15,251 nucleotides of DNA, from assembly GCA_009774215.1 (NCBI GenBank), contig VSNH01000088.1, forward strand, positions 1-15,251, in the 5' to 3' direction. Source of the stretch: Lachnospiraceae bacterium. Its GTDB lineage: Bacteria > Bacillota > Clostridia > Lachnospirales > Lachnospiraceae. The translations under genes were made by a program, and so were the position numbers. The notes beneath the pieces are model-generated. The model was not told the DNA's origin, did no database searches, and saw only the letters and a list, made by a program, of their open reading frames with translations. Positions 6,927 through 14,737 of the stretch are shown piece after piece; within the stretch, counting starts at the first letter, position 1; each line of letters opens with the position of its first letter.

Positions 6927-8898
6927 TCAACTCCTGCCCATCCGTCTGATATAACTGCAGATCATGTCTGCTGCAGCCGCCTCGCCCACCGATGCGTCAA
7001 TGCACAGTTCATAGCCGTGTGGATTGCCCCACTCCTGCCCGGAAATGCTTTTATAATATGCGCTCCTTGCGGCATCCGATCTTGCAATGCTCTTTTTCGC
7101 AGCCTCCGGGCTGTCCCCGTACATCTCCATTACCTTTTTCTCCCGGTAACTTTCCGGAGCATAGATAAAGATACGCACCACATTCGGATAATGACGCAGC
7201 ACATAGTCCGCCGAACGCCCTATGATGACGCAGGAACCGGCGTCCGCAATATGGCGGATGGCCTTTTCCTGCGCCGCGACAGCACGCTTTACCGGGTCGG
7301 CTGTGAGGTACAGTTCCCGCATAACGGCATTTTCATCGGAATTGATGCCGGAAATAAATTCCTGCGCCAGACCGCTTTCCTGAGCCGCAACTGCCACCAG
7401 CTCTTTATAATAGCAGGGAATATCCAGTTTTTCCGCCACCATCTGTCCAATCCGCTTTCCGGCGGAGCCATGCTCCCTGGCAATCGTGATAACCGTTCCC
7501 TGACGGGACGGCCGGATTGCTGCCGCAGCAGGCTCCTGCGTTTTCTTCTCCTGACCTAATTCTTTCCATACCCGTACCATGACTGCTGCCGTAACGAAAA
7601 TGGCAAGCACATCCGCTGCCGGGGCTGCCCAGAAAATGCCGGTAACGCCCATGAAAACAGGAATCAACAGGGAAAAAACAATCAGCAGCACATCCCGCAG
7701 GACGGACAACGGTGCGGCTGCCTTTGCCTTGCCGATGGACTGCAGGAAGATGGCGCAGACCTTCTGTGCACAGGTGACAAGGATAAGGGAAAGATAAATC
7801 CGCAGGCAGAGTACCGCAAAATCAAAATAAACGGGGTCATCCGCAGAGCCGAACATCCGGATGAACACACCGGGGACAGCCTCAAACATGACGGTGCAGA
7901 CCAGTCCCACAATAACCGTCCACTTAACCATCAATTTCAGCAGCTCCCGTACCCGACCATAATTTTTTGCGCCATAATTATACCCCACAATCGGCTGCGC
8001 GCCCGCAGCGATACCTATGGCAATATTCAGCACAATCTGAAAGAGCTTCATAATGACCACGAATGCCGCCAGAGGGATATCCGCGCCGTAAGCGGAGCCT
8101 GCGCCATACTTTACCAGCAGGATATTGTTGACAACCGTAATGATTACGATGGAAAGCTGCGTCAGGAGACTGGAAGTCCCCAGCGCCATTACCGGCTTTA
8201 GGAGCGCCATACTCGGTCTGAAACTGCCGGCGCCCACCCGGAAAGTCTTAGGATGCCTTAGATAAGCCGCGCAGATCAGGAAACTGACAAATTGCCCAAG
8301 GATGGTAGCCCATGCCGCACCCTTAATTCCCATATCGAGTGCAAAAATGGCTACGGGATCGCCGATGATATTGATGACTGCGCCGGTAAGCATGGCAATC
8401 ATGGCGTATTTTGGACTGCCATCCGCCCTGATAATGGAGGCAAGCGTATTCTGCGTCATGGCCAGGGGCATCATGGCAAAGATAATCATGCCATACTCGT
8501 GCGCCATCTGTATATTTGCATCCGTTGCGCCAATCATGCGCAGCAGGCCGTCACCCCAAAAATAGGCAATGGCAATCACCACCACTCCGGAGAAAAACGA
8601 TCCAAGAACCGCACTGCCAACACTCCTGTGAATGTCCTCTGTTTCCCCGCGCCCCAGAGAAACGCTCAGCGCGGCGGCGGCTCCGTCACCAAAGAACAGG
8701 CTTAACCCCCCCTACTACCGTGATCGGAAAGATCACGCCGGTAGCGGCATTGCCCAGATAGCCCACGCCGTTGCCCACAAATATCTGGTCTACAATATTG
8801 TAGAGGCATGAAATGATAAGGGAACAGATGCAGGGAATTGCAAACTTCTGCAGCAGCTTCCCTACTTTTTCCGTACCAAGATAGTTACTGTTTTCCAT
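6927..8898 (-). pseudogene. MATE-family efflux transporter fused to a cytidylate-kinase-like domain, frameshifted
   Basis: The gene starts at ATG 8896-8898 with AAGGAGGA at 8904-8911. Residues 1-63 are the first helix of a MATE pump (V-D-Q-I-F-V-G-N-G motif). A run of seven G on the minus strand (8706-8712) then shifts the frame and gives a stop after residue 70. With six G the protein reads on without interruption as VVGGLSLFFGDGAAAALSVS, a normal MATE sequence, to a total of 656 residues. Residues to about 450 are the MATE membrane domain. Residues about 467-656 form a cytidylate-kinase-like domain (P-loop-like R-E-H-G-S-A-G-K-R-I-G, then C-V-I-I-G-R-S-A-D-Y-V-L-R). MATE pumps use ion gradients and need no nucleotide, so the kinase-like part may be regulatory or an independent enzyme. 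The break may be a true mutation, a phase-variable tract or a sequencing error. Confidence 0.85.
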
Positions 8899-9008
8899 AA
8901 TAGTCCTCCTTTTTTTGCACAAAAAACGACACCTGCAGCACCCGTACCGTAATCAGATTTACGCGCGGTGCGCCACATGTGTCGTTGATTTTGCATGATT
9001 TAATTTCC
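8899..9008 (-). promoter_or_regulatory. Structured 5' leader of the MATE gene: riboswitch or leader-peptide attenuator candidate
   Basis: The leader from the predicted start (about 9009) to the MATE ATG is about 110 nt. It has an outer stem closed by ACGACAC/GTGTCGT, an inner GCACC/GGTGC pairing, and an apical CGTAA-ATCTGA-TTACG hairpin followed by a GGTACGG segment, ending in a T-run. The guanidine-IV (mepA-motif) riboswitches of Clostridia occupy exactly this position before MATE genes and act through a terminator; I cannot verify the consensus from memory. The same stretch is also an ORF (8862-8996, 44 codons, beginning MQNQRHMWRTARKSDY) that overlaps the MATE start in another frame. Its beginning resembles the leader ORF of the cyclopropane synthase gene at 14579-14728. 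Confidence 0.55.
8920..8985 (-). terminator. Terminator-like hairpin inside the MATE leader
   Basis: The 7-bp closing stem (8979-8985 with 8926-8932) is followed on the minus strand by TTTTTTG just before the ribosome binding site. This T-run can also pair with the CAAAAAA immediately after it (TTTTTTG-TG-CAAAAAA), which gives an alternative structure. Position upstream of the ATG indicates attenuation rather than end-of-gene termination. Confidence 0.6.
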
Positions 9009-9015
9009 AGATAAT

Positions 9016-9044
9016 ATTATACTTTTTTTACCTTTCAAACGCAA
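9016..9044 (-). promoter_or_regulatory. Promoter of the MATE leader and gene
   Basis: TTGCGT (9039-9044) and a perfect TATAAT (9016-9021) are spaced by 17 bp on the minus strand. The predicted start near 9009 leaves about 13 nt before the leader ORF ATG at 8996. Confidence 0.7.
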
Positions 9045-9133
9045 AGGACATTTTCCACAAAAAACAGCTGCCCGTTATCTGTCAGAAGTATACAAAGTTT
9101 CCACACGGCAGTCCTGTGCTGGCAACCAGTCCC

Positions 9134-10954
9134 TTATGTCGCAAATCCGGCATACTGGGTCATGTAAAGTTCATAATATCTGCCTTTTTTCGCAAGCAGC
9201 TCCTCATGGCTGCCGCTCTCCGCGATCTCGCCGCGCTCCATGACCACAATCAGATCGGAATCCCTTATGGTGGAAAGGCGGTGGGCGATCACGATACTGG
9301 TGCGTCCCTGCATAATGCTGTGCATGGCGTCCTGTATGGCCTTCTCCGTGCGGGTATCCACATTGGACGTGGCTTCATCCAGAATCAGGATTTTGGGATC
9401 CGCCACAAAAGCGCGGGCGATAGCTAAAAGCTGGCGCTGCCCCTGGCTGATATTCGCGCCGGATCCGGTCAGCACCGTGTCATACTCCTGTGGGAGAAGC
9501 CCGATCATATCCCGGCACTGGCTCATCTCCACCGCGGCCGTAAGCTGTTCCTCCGCAGCGCTGTCGTTTCCGTATTTCAGATTATTCCGGACCGTATCGG
9601 AAAACAGGACAGTGTCCTGCAGGACAATCGCAATGTTCCGCCGCAGGCTCTCCCTGGACACATCGCGTATGTCCTGTCCGTTTATACGGATTTCCCCGCT
9701 TTCTATGTCATAGAACCGCATGAGCAGGTTGACGATGGTAGTCTTTCCGCTTCCGCTAGCGCCCACCAGCGCGACTTTTCTGCCATTCGGGACAGTCAGT
9801 GTAAAATTCCGGATCACGGGAGTTTCCGCTTCATAGGAGAAGCATACATTCTGAAAGGTCACAGCAGCTTTTTCGCCCGTTTCCAGCGTCACACCGCTTT
9901 TATCCTCTGTTTCCTCATCCAGCACAGCAAAAACCCTCTCCGCGCCGGCAACCGCTGTCTGGAGCTGCCCGTAAATCTGTGCGATCTCATTGATGGGGCG
10001 GCTAAACTGCTTCGCGTATACGATAAACGCGGAAATCACGCCCACCGAAATCAGTCCGTTCATCGAAAAATATCCCCCGAAAACGGCAATAATCACAAAC
10101 CCGATATTCCCGATACAGTTCATCACCGGCCCCATAACGCCGCTGAAAACATCCGTCTTGATCCCCGCTTTTGTGAGGGAATCAGCCGTGGCGCAGAAAT
10201 CCGCCGCCGTGATATCCTGGTGATTATAAGCCACAACTGTGCGGTACCCGGCAACCATTTCCTCCACGGTCCCGTTCAGCTGTCCCAGAAGCTGCTGGCG
10301 TTTCCTGGAAAACCTGCGCACCTTTCCGGAAAGGAATTTGGTCGCAAGAAAGGTCAGCAGTACCGTAACAAAGCTGAGCAGTGCCAGCTGCCAGCAGTAC
10401 CACAGCATGACCGCCATAGTGCCGATGACCGTAAGCACTCCCGAAAACAGCGACGGCAGGGACTGGGAAACGGTGGTGGATATATTTTCAATGTCGTTGG
10501 TCATGCGGCTCATCACATCGCCGTGGGAATGGGTATCCAGATAACGTACCGGCAGTTCCACGATTTTTCCGAACAGCTCCTCCCGCATCTGCCTGACCAC
10601 ATTCTGTCCAAGCCTTGCGCTGCACAATCCCTGAAGCAGCCCGCAGATACTGTAAAGCAGATAGACGGATAGCATCAACGTCAGCGTATGAGAAAGAATG
10701 CCCTGTTTTTCCCCCGCGTTGATGTCTACGGCCCCACTCTGCAGACTCGGTGCCAGAATACCGCACAGGGTACCGGATAGCACAACCGCCAGCATTCCGG
10801 CAACCAGCTTTTTTTCTTTCACAAAATACACCCCAATCCGCCTGACTGCGGCCCCGATATTGTCGGCGTGTTCCGGCTCCACAAAGCGTTCCCGCCGGTT
10901 CATCATTCCCGGAATATTGCGTTCGGCAAGTCTGGAATCCTGTTCCTTGCTCAT
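9134..10954 (-). CDS. ABC exporter subunit with canonical catalytic site (heterodimer partner)
   Basis: This 606-residue half-transporter has an N-terminal cytosolic stretch of about 40 residues, a six-helix exporter domain (about 45-330) and an ATPase domain. Motifs are Walker A GASGSGKTT (398-406), signature ISQGQRQ (502-508), Walker B and catalytic Glu in ILILDEATSNVD (522-533), and H-loop IAHR (558). The signature is S-Q-G-Q rather than S-G-G-Q. In heterodimeric exporters such as TM287/288, BmrCD and LmrCD, the altered signature faces the partner's degenerate ATP site. It starts 4 bp inside the end of the upstream ABC gene (ATGA), so the two are coupled. The likely role is multidrug or peptide/lipid export; the substrate is unknown. 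Confidence 0.93.
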   Translation of the reverse strand: MSKEQDSRLAERNIPGMMNRRERFVEPEHADNIGAAVRRIGVYFVKEKKLVAGMLAVVLSGTLCGILAPSLQSGAVDINAGEKQGILSHTLTLMLSVYLLYSICGLLQGLCSARLGQNVVRQMREELFGKIVELPVRYLDTHSHGDVMSRMTNDIENISTTVSQSLPSLFSGVLTVIGTMAVMLWYCWQLALLSFVTVLLTFLATKFLSGKVRRFSRKRQQLLGQLNGTVEEMVAGYRTVVAYNHQDITAADFCATADSLTKAGIKTDVFSGVMGPVMNCIGNIGFVIIAVFGGYFSMNGLISVGVISAFIVYAKQFSRPINEIAQIYGQLQTAVAGAERVFAVLDEETEDKSGVTLETGEKAAVTFQNVCFSYEAETPVIRNFTLTVPNGRKVALVGASGSGKTTIVNLLMRFYDIESGEIRINGQDIRDVSRESLRRNIAIVLQDTVLFSDTVRNNLKYGNDSAAEEQLTAAVEMSQCRDMIGLLPQEYDTVLTGSGANISQGQRQLLAIARAFVADPKILILDEATSNVDTRTEKAIQDAMHSIMQGRTSIVIAHRLSTIRDSDLIVVMERGEIAESGSHEELLAKKGRYYELYMTQYAGFAT

Positions 10955-12687
10955 GCTCCCTTCGCCTCCTCTCCCATCTGGGAATGCCAGATATCCTGAT
11001 AAACCCGGCAGGTTTCCACCAATTCCTCATGGGTGCCGCAGGCCAGGATACCGCCGTCTTCCAGTACGAGTATCCTGTCTGCCGTACGCACGGAGGCAAT
11101 CCTCTGGGCTATGATGATTTTGGTGCTGTCAGGGCGGGACTCTTTTAACGCCCGGTATAAATCCGCTTCCGTTTTCAGATCAAGGGCGCTGGTGGAATCG
11201 TCAAAAATAAAGATTTCCGCAGGCTTTAAGACTGCCCTGGCAACGGAAATCCGCTGCTTCTGGCCTCCGGACAGGCTCATGCCCCGCTCCGCCACCATTG
11301 TATCGTACCCGCTTCCAAGGGAAGAAATAAAACTATCCGCTTGCGCAATGGATGCTGCGGATGCAAGCGACATGCTATCCGCTCCCGGCAGTCCCCATGC
11401 AATATTTTCCCCCACCGTCACGCCAAACAGCTCGCTTTTCTGCATGGCTATGGCTATTTTTTCCCGGAGCGCCCGCTGCCGGTATTCCCTGACATCAATT
11501 CCGTCCACCAGAACCGCGCCGAAATCCGCATCATAAAACCGCATCATCAGTCCGGCCAGTGTAGTCTTTCCGCATCCGGTAGCCCCGATGACCGCCACGG
11601 TTTCTCCCCTGTGTATCTTCAGATTGATATGGGACAGCACGTTTCGGGTGCTTCCCGGATAGGCGAAGGAAACGTCACGGAATTCGATTTCCCCCTGTGT
11701 CTGCGCTGCCCCGTCAAAAGAGCCGTCTTTCAGTTCCGGCACGCTTTCCAGCACCTCTTTTACACGTTTCCATGAGGTAAGTCCCCTGGAAATATTCTGA
11801 AACAGCATGACCAGCATCAGAATACCGTTCAGAAGCTGTGTGGTATAGGTCAGCGCCGCCATGACATTTCCCGGTGTTGCACTGCCGTCTGCCACTGAAA
11901 AGGATCCTGCCAGTAAAACGGCCGTGACAGCCATGTACATAACCGCATTCGTAAGGGGATTCATAAAGGCAAATATCACAAGGGTTTTCAGCTGCGTCCT
12001 GACCAGATCATCATTCGCCTTCCCGAAGCGCATTTTTTCATAGGTCTCCCGGACGCAGGCTTTCATAATGCGGATGCCGGACACGTCTTCCTGCATGATT
12101 TCATTGATGGCATCCAGATACGCCTGCAGTCTGGAAAACAGTGGATCTGCCCTCCACAGGCAGACCCCGATGATGCCCACCAGAAACGGGAAGGCGCACA
12201 GTACAATGAGTCCGAAACGGAAATTCAGCCGGAACATACAATACATACTTCCAAACGTAAGAAGCGTGGTGCGGATCAGCCCCCTGATAAACAGCGAGAC
12301 AAAATTCTGCACCTGGGTGATATCATTGGTCACCCTTGTTACCAGAGAGCCTGTGCCGAAGCGGTCCATCTGCGGGAAAGAAAAATCCATGATCCTGCGA
12401 AAGCAGTCCTTTCGAATCTCATTTCCAATATTCTGGCTGGATATGTGTACGAACACATTGTTGAGGGAGCCGCAAAGCCCTCCCAGCAGAACAAGACCGA
12501 TCATCTGCAGCCCCAGCATCCATATCAGGTGCAGGTCGGCCCTGCCCCCGCTGTTGACGCCAAGGACACCGTCATCCACAATCCGGCTCATGAATCCCGG
12601 CTGCAGCAGATCCATCATCACCTCGCCAATCATGAACAGGCCTGCGATGATGGCAAAGAGCAGATACTTTCTGATATATTTCCACAT
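10951..12687 (-). CDS. ABC exporter subunit with degenerate ATP site (heterodimer partner)
   Basis: The 578-residue protein has an exporter membrane domain (about 8-310) and an ATPase domain with Walker A GATGCGKTT (368-376), signature LSGGQKQR (472-479), Walker B ending in D-D-S (496-498) and I-A-Q-R (Q528). Asp replaces the catalytic Glu after Walker B and Gln replaces the H-loop His. This pair of changes marks the non-hydrolysing subunit of asymmetric heterodimeric exporters, while the next gene supplies the active site. The start is ATG 12685-12687, with GGAGG (12697-12701) 9 nt upstream; a TTG at 12693 is in frame but too close to that site. The MarR stop lies only 2 bp upstream, so this is a MarR-exporter operon. 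Confidence 0.93.
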   Translation of the reverse strand: MWKYIRKYLLFAIIAGLFMIGEVMMDLLQPGFMSRIVDDGVLGVNSGGRADLHLIWMLGLQMIGLVLLGGLCGSLNNVFVHISSQNIGNEIRKDCFRRIMDFSFPQMDRFGTGSLVTRVTNDITQVQNFVSLFIRGLIRTTLLTFGSMYCMFRLNFRFGLIVLCAFPFLVGIIGVCLWRADPLFSRLQAYLDAINEIMQEDVSGIRIMKACVRETYEKMRFGKANDDLVRTQLKTLVIFAFMNPLTNAVMYMAVTAVLLAGSFSVADGSATPGNVMAALTYTTQLLNGILMLVMLFQNISRGLTSWKRVKEVLESVPELKDGSFDGAAQTQGEIEFRDVSFAYPGSTRNVLSHINLKIHRGETVAVIGATGCGKTTLAGLMMRFYDADFGAVLVDGIDVREYRQRALREKIAIAMQKSELFGVTVGENIAWGLPGADSMSLASAASIAQADSFISSLGSGYDTMVAERGMSLSGGQKQRISVARAVLKPAEIFIFDDSTSALDLKTEADLYRALKESRPDSTKIIIAQRIASVRTADRILVLEDGGILACGTHEELVETCRVYQDIWHSQMGEEAKGA

Positions 12688-12689
12688 GG

Positions 12690-13472
12690 TCAACGTCCTC
12701 CATGCCCATTTGAGCCTCCATGGTGTCCGTGACCGTCGTGGTACCCACCGTCATCCCGGTGCCCGTGTCCCTCATGGTGTCCGCCGTCTTCCCGGTGCCT
12801 ATGTCCTTCATGATGTCCGCTGTCTTCCCGGTGCCTATGTCCTTCATGATGTCCGCTGTCTTCCCGGCATCCATGCCGGTGCCCATATTTGAATGTATTT
12901 TCATTTTCCTTGTATCGTTTTTTCCAGTCACAGCGGACTTTATCCAGAAGTGACAGCAGTTCCTGCTTTTCCTCTCCCGAAAGACAGGAAAACATCTCCT
13001 CATGCCGTTTCCTGCGCTGCCTTAGCGCTTCTTCCGCAATTTCCCTGCCGCTGTCTGTCAGGGAGATGTCCGTCGTCCTGCGGTCAGATTCATTCTGTGT
13101 TCGGACGATCCATCCTGAGCCTTCCAGCTTGGACAGAATCTCACTGGCCGAACCCGGCTGGATTCCCAAACGCTCCGTCAAATCCCTCTGAGTAATGGCT
13201 TCCGACTCGTTCAGGATGATCAGGATGCGCTTCTGACTCGCTTTTCCCTCATACAATGAGCGCATGGTATGATGTAGATCCCGCAGACTGATAATCAGCC
13301 TGTCATCGATACCTGCTGCTGAATCATTGGCTGTGTGCATTTCCTGATCCCGTTGTTTCCTCTGATGCTCCGGCATTTTCCCGGTACGGCGGTATTCTTC
13401 TCCTCTGCCGCAGTGCGGCCTTTCCAGATCGCAATGCCGCCCACAGCCTGGGCAAATGTTATTTTCCTGCAT
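12690..13472 (-). CDS. MarR-family regulator with Cys-rich N-terminus and His-rich repeat tail
   Basis: The 260-residue protein has three parts. Residues 7-21 carry C-P-G-C-G-R-H-C-x6-C, four cysteines suited to binding a metal. Residues about 58-185 are a MarR winged helix: recognition region I-T-Q-R-D-L-T-E-R-L-G-I-Q-P-G-S-A-S (93-110) and wing with S-D-R-R-T-T-D-I-S-L-T-D-S-G (129-142). Residues 197-260 are a tail of 12-residue units like GHRHREDSGHHE, giving a very high His content. MarR proteins are about 140-160 residues, so both ends are additions. The start is fixed by AAGGAGGAG just upstream; an in-frame ATG at 13622 lacks support and would precede the promoter. It leads an operon with two ABC exporter genes and should repress it through the paired operators upstream. 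Metal sensing is inference. Confidence 0.88.
   Translation of the reverse strand: MQENNICPGCGRHCDLERPHCGRGEEYRRTGKMPEHQRKQRDQEMHTANDSAAGIDDRLIISLRDLHHTMRSLYEGKASQKRILIILNESEAITQRDLTERLGIQPGSASEILSKLEGSGWIVRTQNESDRRTTDISLTDSGREIAEEALRQRRKRHEEMFSCLSGEEKQELLSLLDKVRCDWKKRYKENENTFKYGHRHGCREDSGHHEGHRHREDSGHHEGHRHREDGGHHEGHGHRDDGGYHDGHGHHGGSNGHGGR
12722..12884 (-). repeat. 36-bp tandem repeat encoding His-rich 12-residue units
   Basis: Units begin at 12722, 12758, 12794, 12830 and 12866, exactly 36 bp apart; the last carries a 6-bp insertion that adds G-C. The two units around 12794-12865 are nearly identical and the outer ones are more diverged. The repeat lies in frame within the MarR gene, so copy-number change would lengthen or shorten the His-rich tail without a frameshift. 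There are no spacers, so it is not a CRISPR array. Confidence 0.9.
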
Positions 13473-13491
13473 AAATCGCTCCTCCTTTTCT

Positions 13492-13544
13492 TTAGGTACC
13501 TTGATTATATCATCGCAAAAAAAGAAAATTGTCAAGGTACCTAA
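13492..13544 (-). promoter_or_regulatory. MarR-operon promoter flanked by two 13-bp operators
   Basis: On the minus strand, perfect TTGACA (13530-13535) and perfect TATAAT (13504-13509) are separated by 20 bp, longer than the usual 17. TTAGGTACCTTGA (13492-13504) and its exact inverse TCAAGGTACCTAA (13532-13544) bracket this region. Each contains the 8-bp palindrome AGGTACCT, and the centres are 41 bp apart. One site overlaps the -35 box, the other abuts the -10 box. This is what is expected for autorepression by the MarR protein encoded just downstream; both operators in the same helical phase could allow cooperative binding or a loop. Confidence 0.8.
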
Positions 13545-13593
13545 TATTATTTTTATCAGGAAATATCCATTCTCCCGCTCTCCTTGTTTGGGA

Positions 13594-14649
13594 TCAATAC
13601 CATCTTGTAACGGGCAGCTCATTATTAATCCCCTTTGTCACAAGAATCTGATGTAAATCAATAATTCCATTATGAAACGTTGCTGCACATGCCGCCAAAT
13701 ACAAATCCCACATTCTTACAAACCGTTCATCGAACATTTTCCTTACCGCATCAATATGTTCCCGATAATTTTTCTGCCAGCAAAGGAGCGTCTTATTATA
13801 GTGCAGGCGCAGATTTTCCACATCCAGGATATGAAAATTATCCTCCGCCATCGTATACATCATTTCCCGCAGACTTGGAACGACCCCGCCCGGAAAGATG
13901 TATTTCTTAATCCACGCATCTCCGGAGTGCTCCTTTAATTCACTGATAAAATGAAGCAAATATACGCCCTCGTCCTTCAGTACCTGATTCACGCAATCGT
14001 TAAAGAGCTGATAATTTTTTCTGCCTACATGCTCCACCATTCCTACGCTGACTACCCTGTCAAATTGCCTTCCCAATTGTGGAAGGTCGCGGTAATCCAT
14101 TAACTCGACTGTCAGATAATCTTCCAATCCCTCCTTCTCGATTCTGCGCTGAAACTCTTCATATTGTTCCCTGCTTAAAGTGATGCCGGTTCCGTGGATC
14201 TTATACTTTTTTGCCGCTTCGATCAACAGATATCCCCAGCCACATCCAATATCCAGCAGTTTCATGCCTTCCTTCAAATACAGCTTCTTTAAGATATAAT
14301 CCACTTTATTCACCTGAGCCTGGTATATGGTATCCTCGGCATTTTTAAAATAACCACAGGAATAACTCATCGTTTCATCCAGCCACAATTTGTAAAAATC
14401 ATTTCCGATATCATAGTGACTTGAAACTTCTTTTTTCTGATTCTTCTTGGAAACGGAGGTATGGATCAGTTTTTTCAGCGCGGTCTCGTCTGTTGAAAAA
14501 TTCCCCATCTGCCCAAGGAAATGGTCCAGAGCATTGTACAAATCGCCCTGAATCTCCAGTGTTCCATCCATATACGCCTCACCCAGCGCAATCGACGTAC
14601 TGGTCGCCAAATCCCTTAAAAATGACACAAATGCCTCTTGCTGTAGCAT
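13594..14649 (-). CDS. cfa: Cyclopropane-fatty-acyl-phospholipid synthase family methyltransferase
   Basis: The 351-residue protein matches the S-adenosylmethionine-dependent enzymes that add a methylene bridge to unsaturated acyl chains of membrane phospholipids. Visible landmarks are A-L-G-E-A-Y-M-D-G (21-29), S-H-Y-D-I-G-N-D-F-Y (77-86), the SAM-binding L-L-D-I-G-C-G-W-G (131-139), M-V-E-H-V-G (204-209) and a C-terminal L-C-W-Q-K-N-Y region. Start ATG 14647-14649 has GGGAGGA (14657-14663) 7 nt upstream. Family members usually have about 40 more residues before the G-E-A-Y motif, so the N-terminus is short; the missing region is occupied by a leader ORF in another frame. Family identity is firm, the lipid product is not. 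Confidence 0.9.
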   Translation of the reverse strand: MLQQEAFVSFLRDLATSTSIALGEAYMDGTLEIQGDLYNALDHFLGQMGNFSTDETALKKLIHTSVSKKNQKKEVSSHYDIGNDFYKLWLDETMSYSCGYFKNAEDTIYQAQVNKVDYILKKLYLKEGMKLLDIGCGWGYLLIEAAKKYKIHGTGITLSREQYEEFQRRIEKEGLEDYLTVELMDYRDLPQLGRQFDRVVSVGMVEHVGRKNYQLFNDCVNQVLKDEGVYLLHFISELKEHSGDAWIKKYIFPGGVVPSLREMMYTMAEDNFHILDVENLRLHYNKTLLCWQKNYREHIDAVRKMFDERFVRMWDLYLAACAATFHNGIIDLHQILVTKGINNELPVTRWY

Positions 14650-14728
14650 AACAATTTCCTCCCACATACAGTTCTATAAAATAGTCAGATTTATACACAG
14701 TGTTCCACAGATACCGCTGATTTTTCAT
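14579..14728 (-). promoter_or_regulatory. Leader ORF upstream of the cyclopropane synthase gene, diverged copy of the MATE leader
   Basis: A 49-codon ORF starts at 14728, a few bases after the predicted transcription start, and runs in another frame across the start of the synthase gene to 14579. It begins MKNQRYLWNTVYKSDY, sharing 10 of 16 residues with the ORF before the MATE gene (MQNQRHMWRTARKSDY). Of the eleven codons that differ, five are synonymous. DNA similarity extends into the A/T-rich promoter region, and beyond KSDY matches reappear around the CTG-x-A-x-GTG segment after a one-base gap. The stems seen in the MATE leader are not conserved here. It may be a translated regulatory leader or a decayed copy of an RNA element; a function is not proven. 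Confidence 0.45.
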
Positions 14729-14737
14729 TTTCAAATA

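Noticed and set aside
6645..7559. Long plus-strand ORF of 304 codons
   Set aside because: It runs antisense through the TetR gene, its promoter and the kinase-like domain, has no recognisable domain or ribosome binding site, and the opposite strand codes for clear families.
10488..11099. Minus-strand 203-codon ORF across the junction of the two exporter genes
   Set aside because: It is a frame shadow of the coupled ABC genes with low-complexity basic composition and no domain.
2401..12687. The two ABC pairs as a recent duplication of one operon
   Set aside because: Their catalytic, signature and D-loop motifs differ in kind (both-canonical versus asymmetric), and they have different regulators.
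12688..12693. TTG start at 12693 for the degenerate ABC subunit
   Set aside because: GGAGG would be only 3 nt away; ATG at 12687 has the same site at 9 nt.
12722..12884. Possible CRISPR array because of regular 36-bp units
   Set aside because: Units are directly adjacent with no spacers and encode in-frame His-rich residues of a MarR protein.
13473..13622. N-terminal extension of the MarR gene to an ATG at 13622
   Set aside because: The extension would be translated from DNA that holds the promoter and operators; the ATG at 13472 has a strong ribosome binding site.
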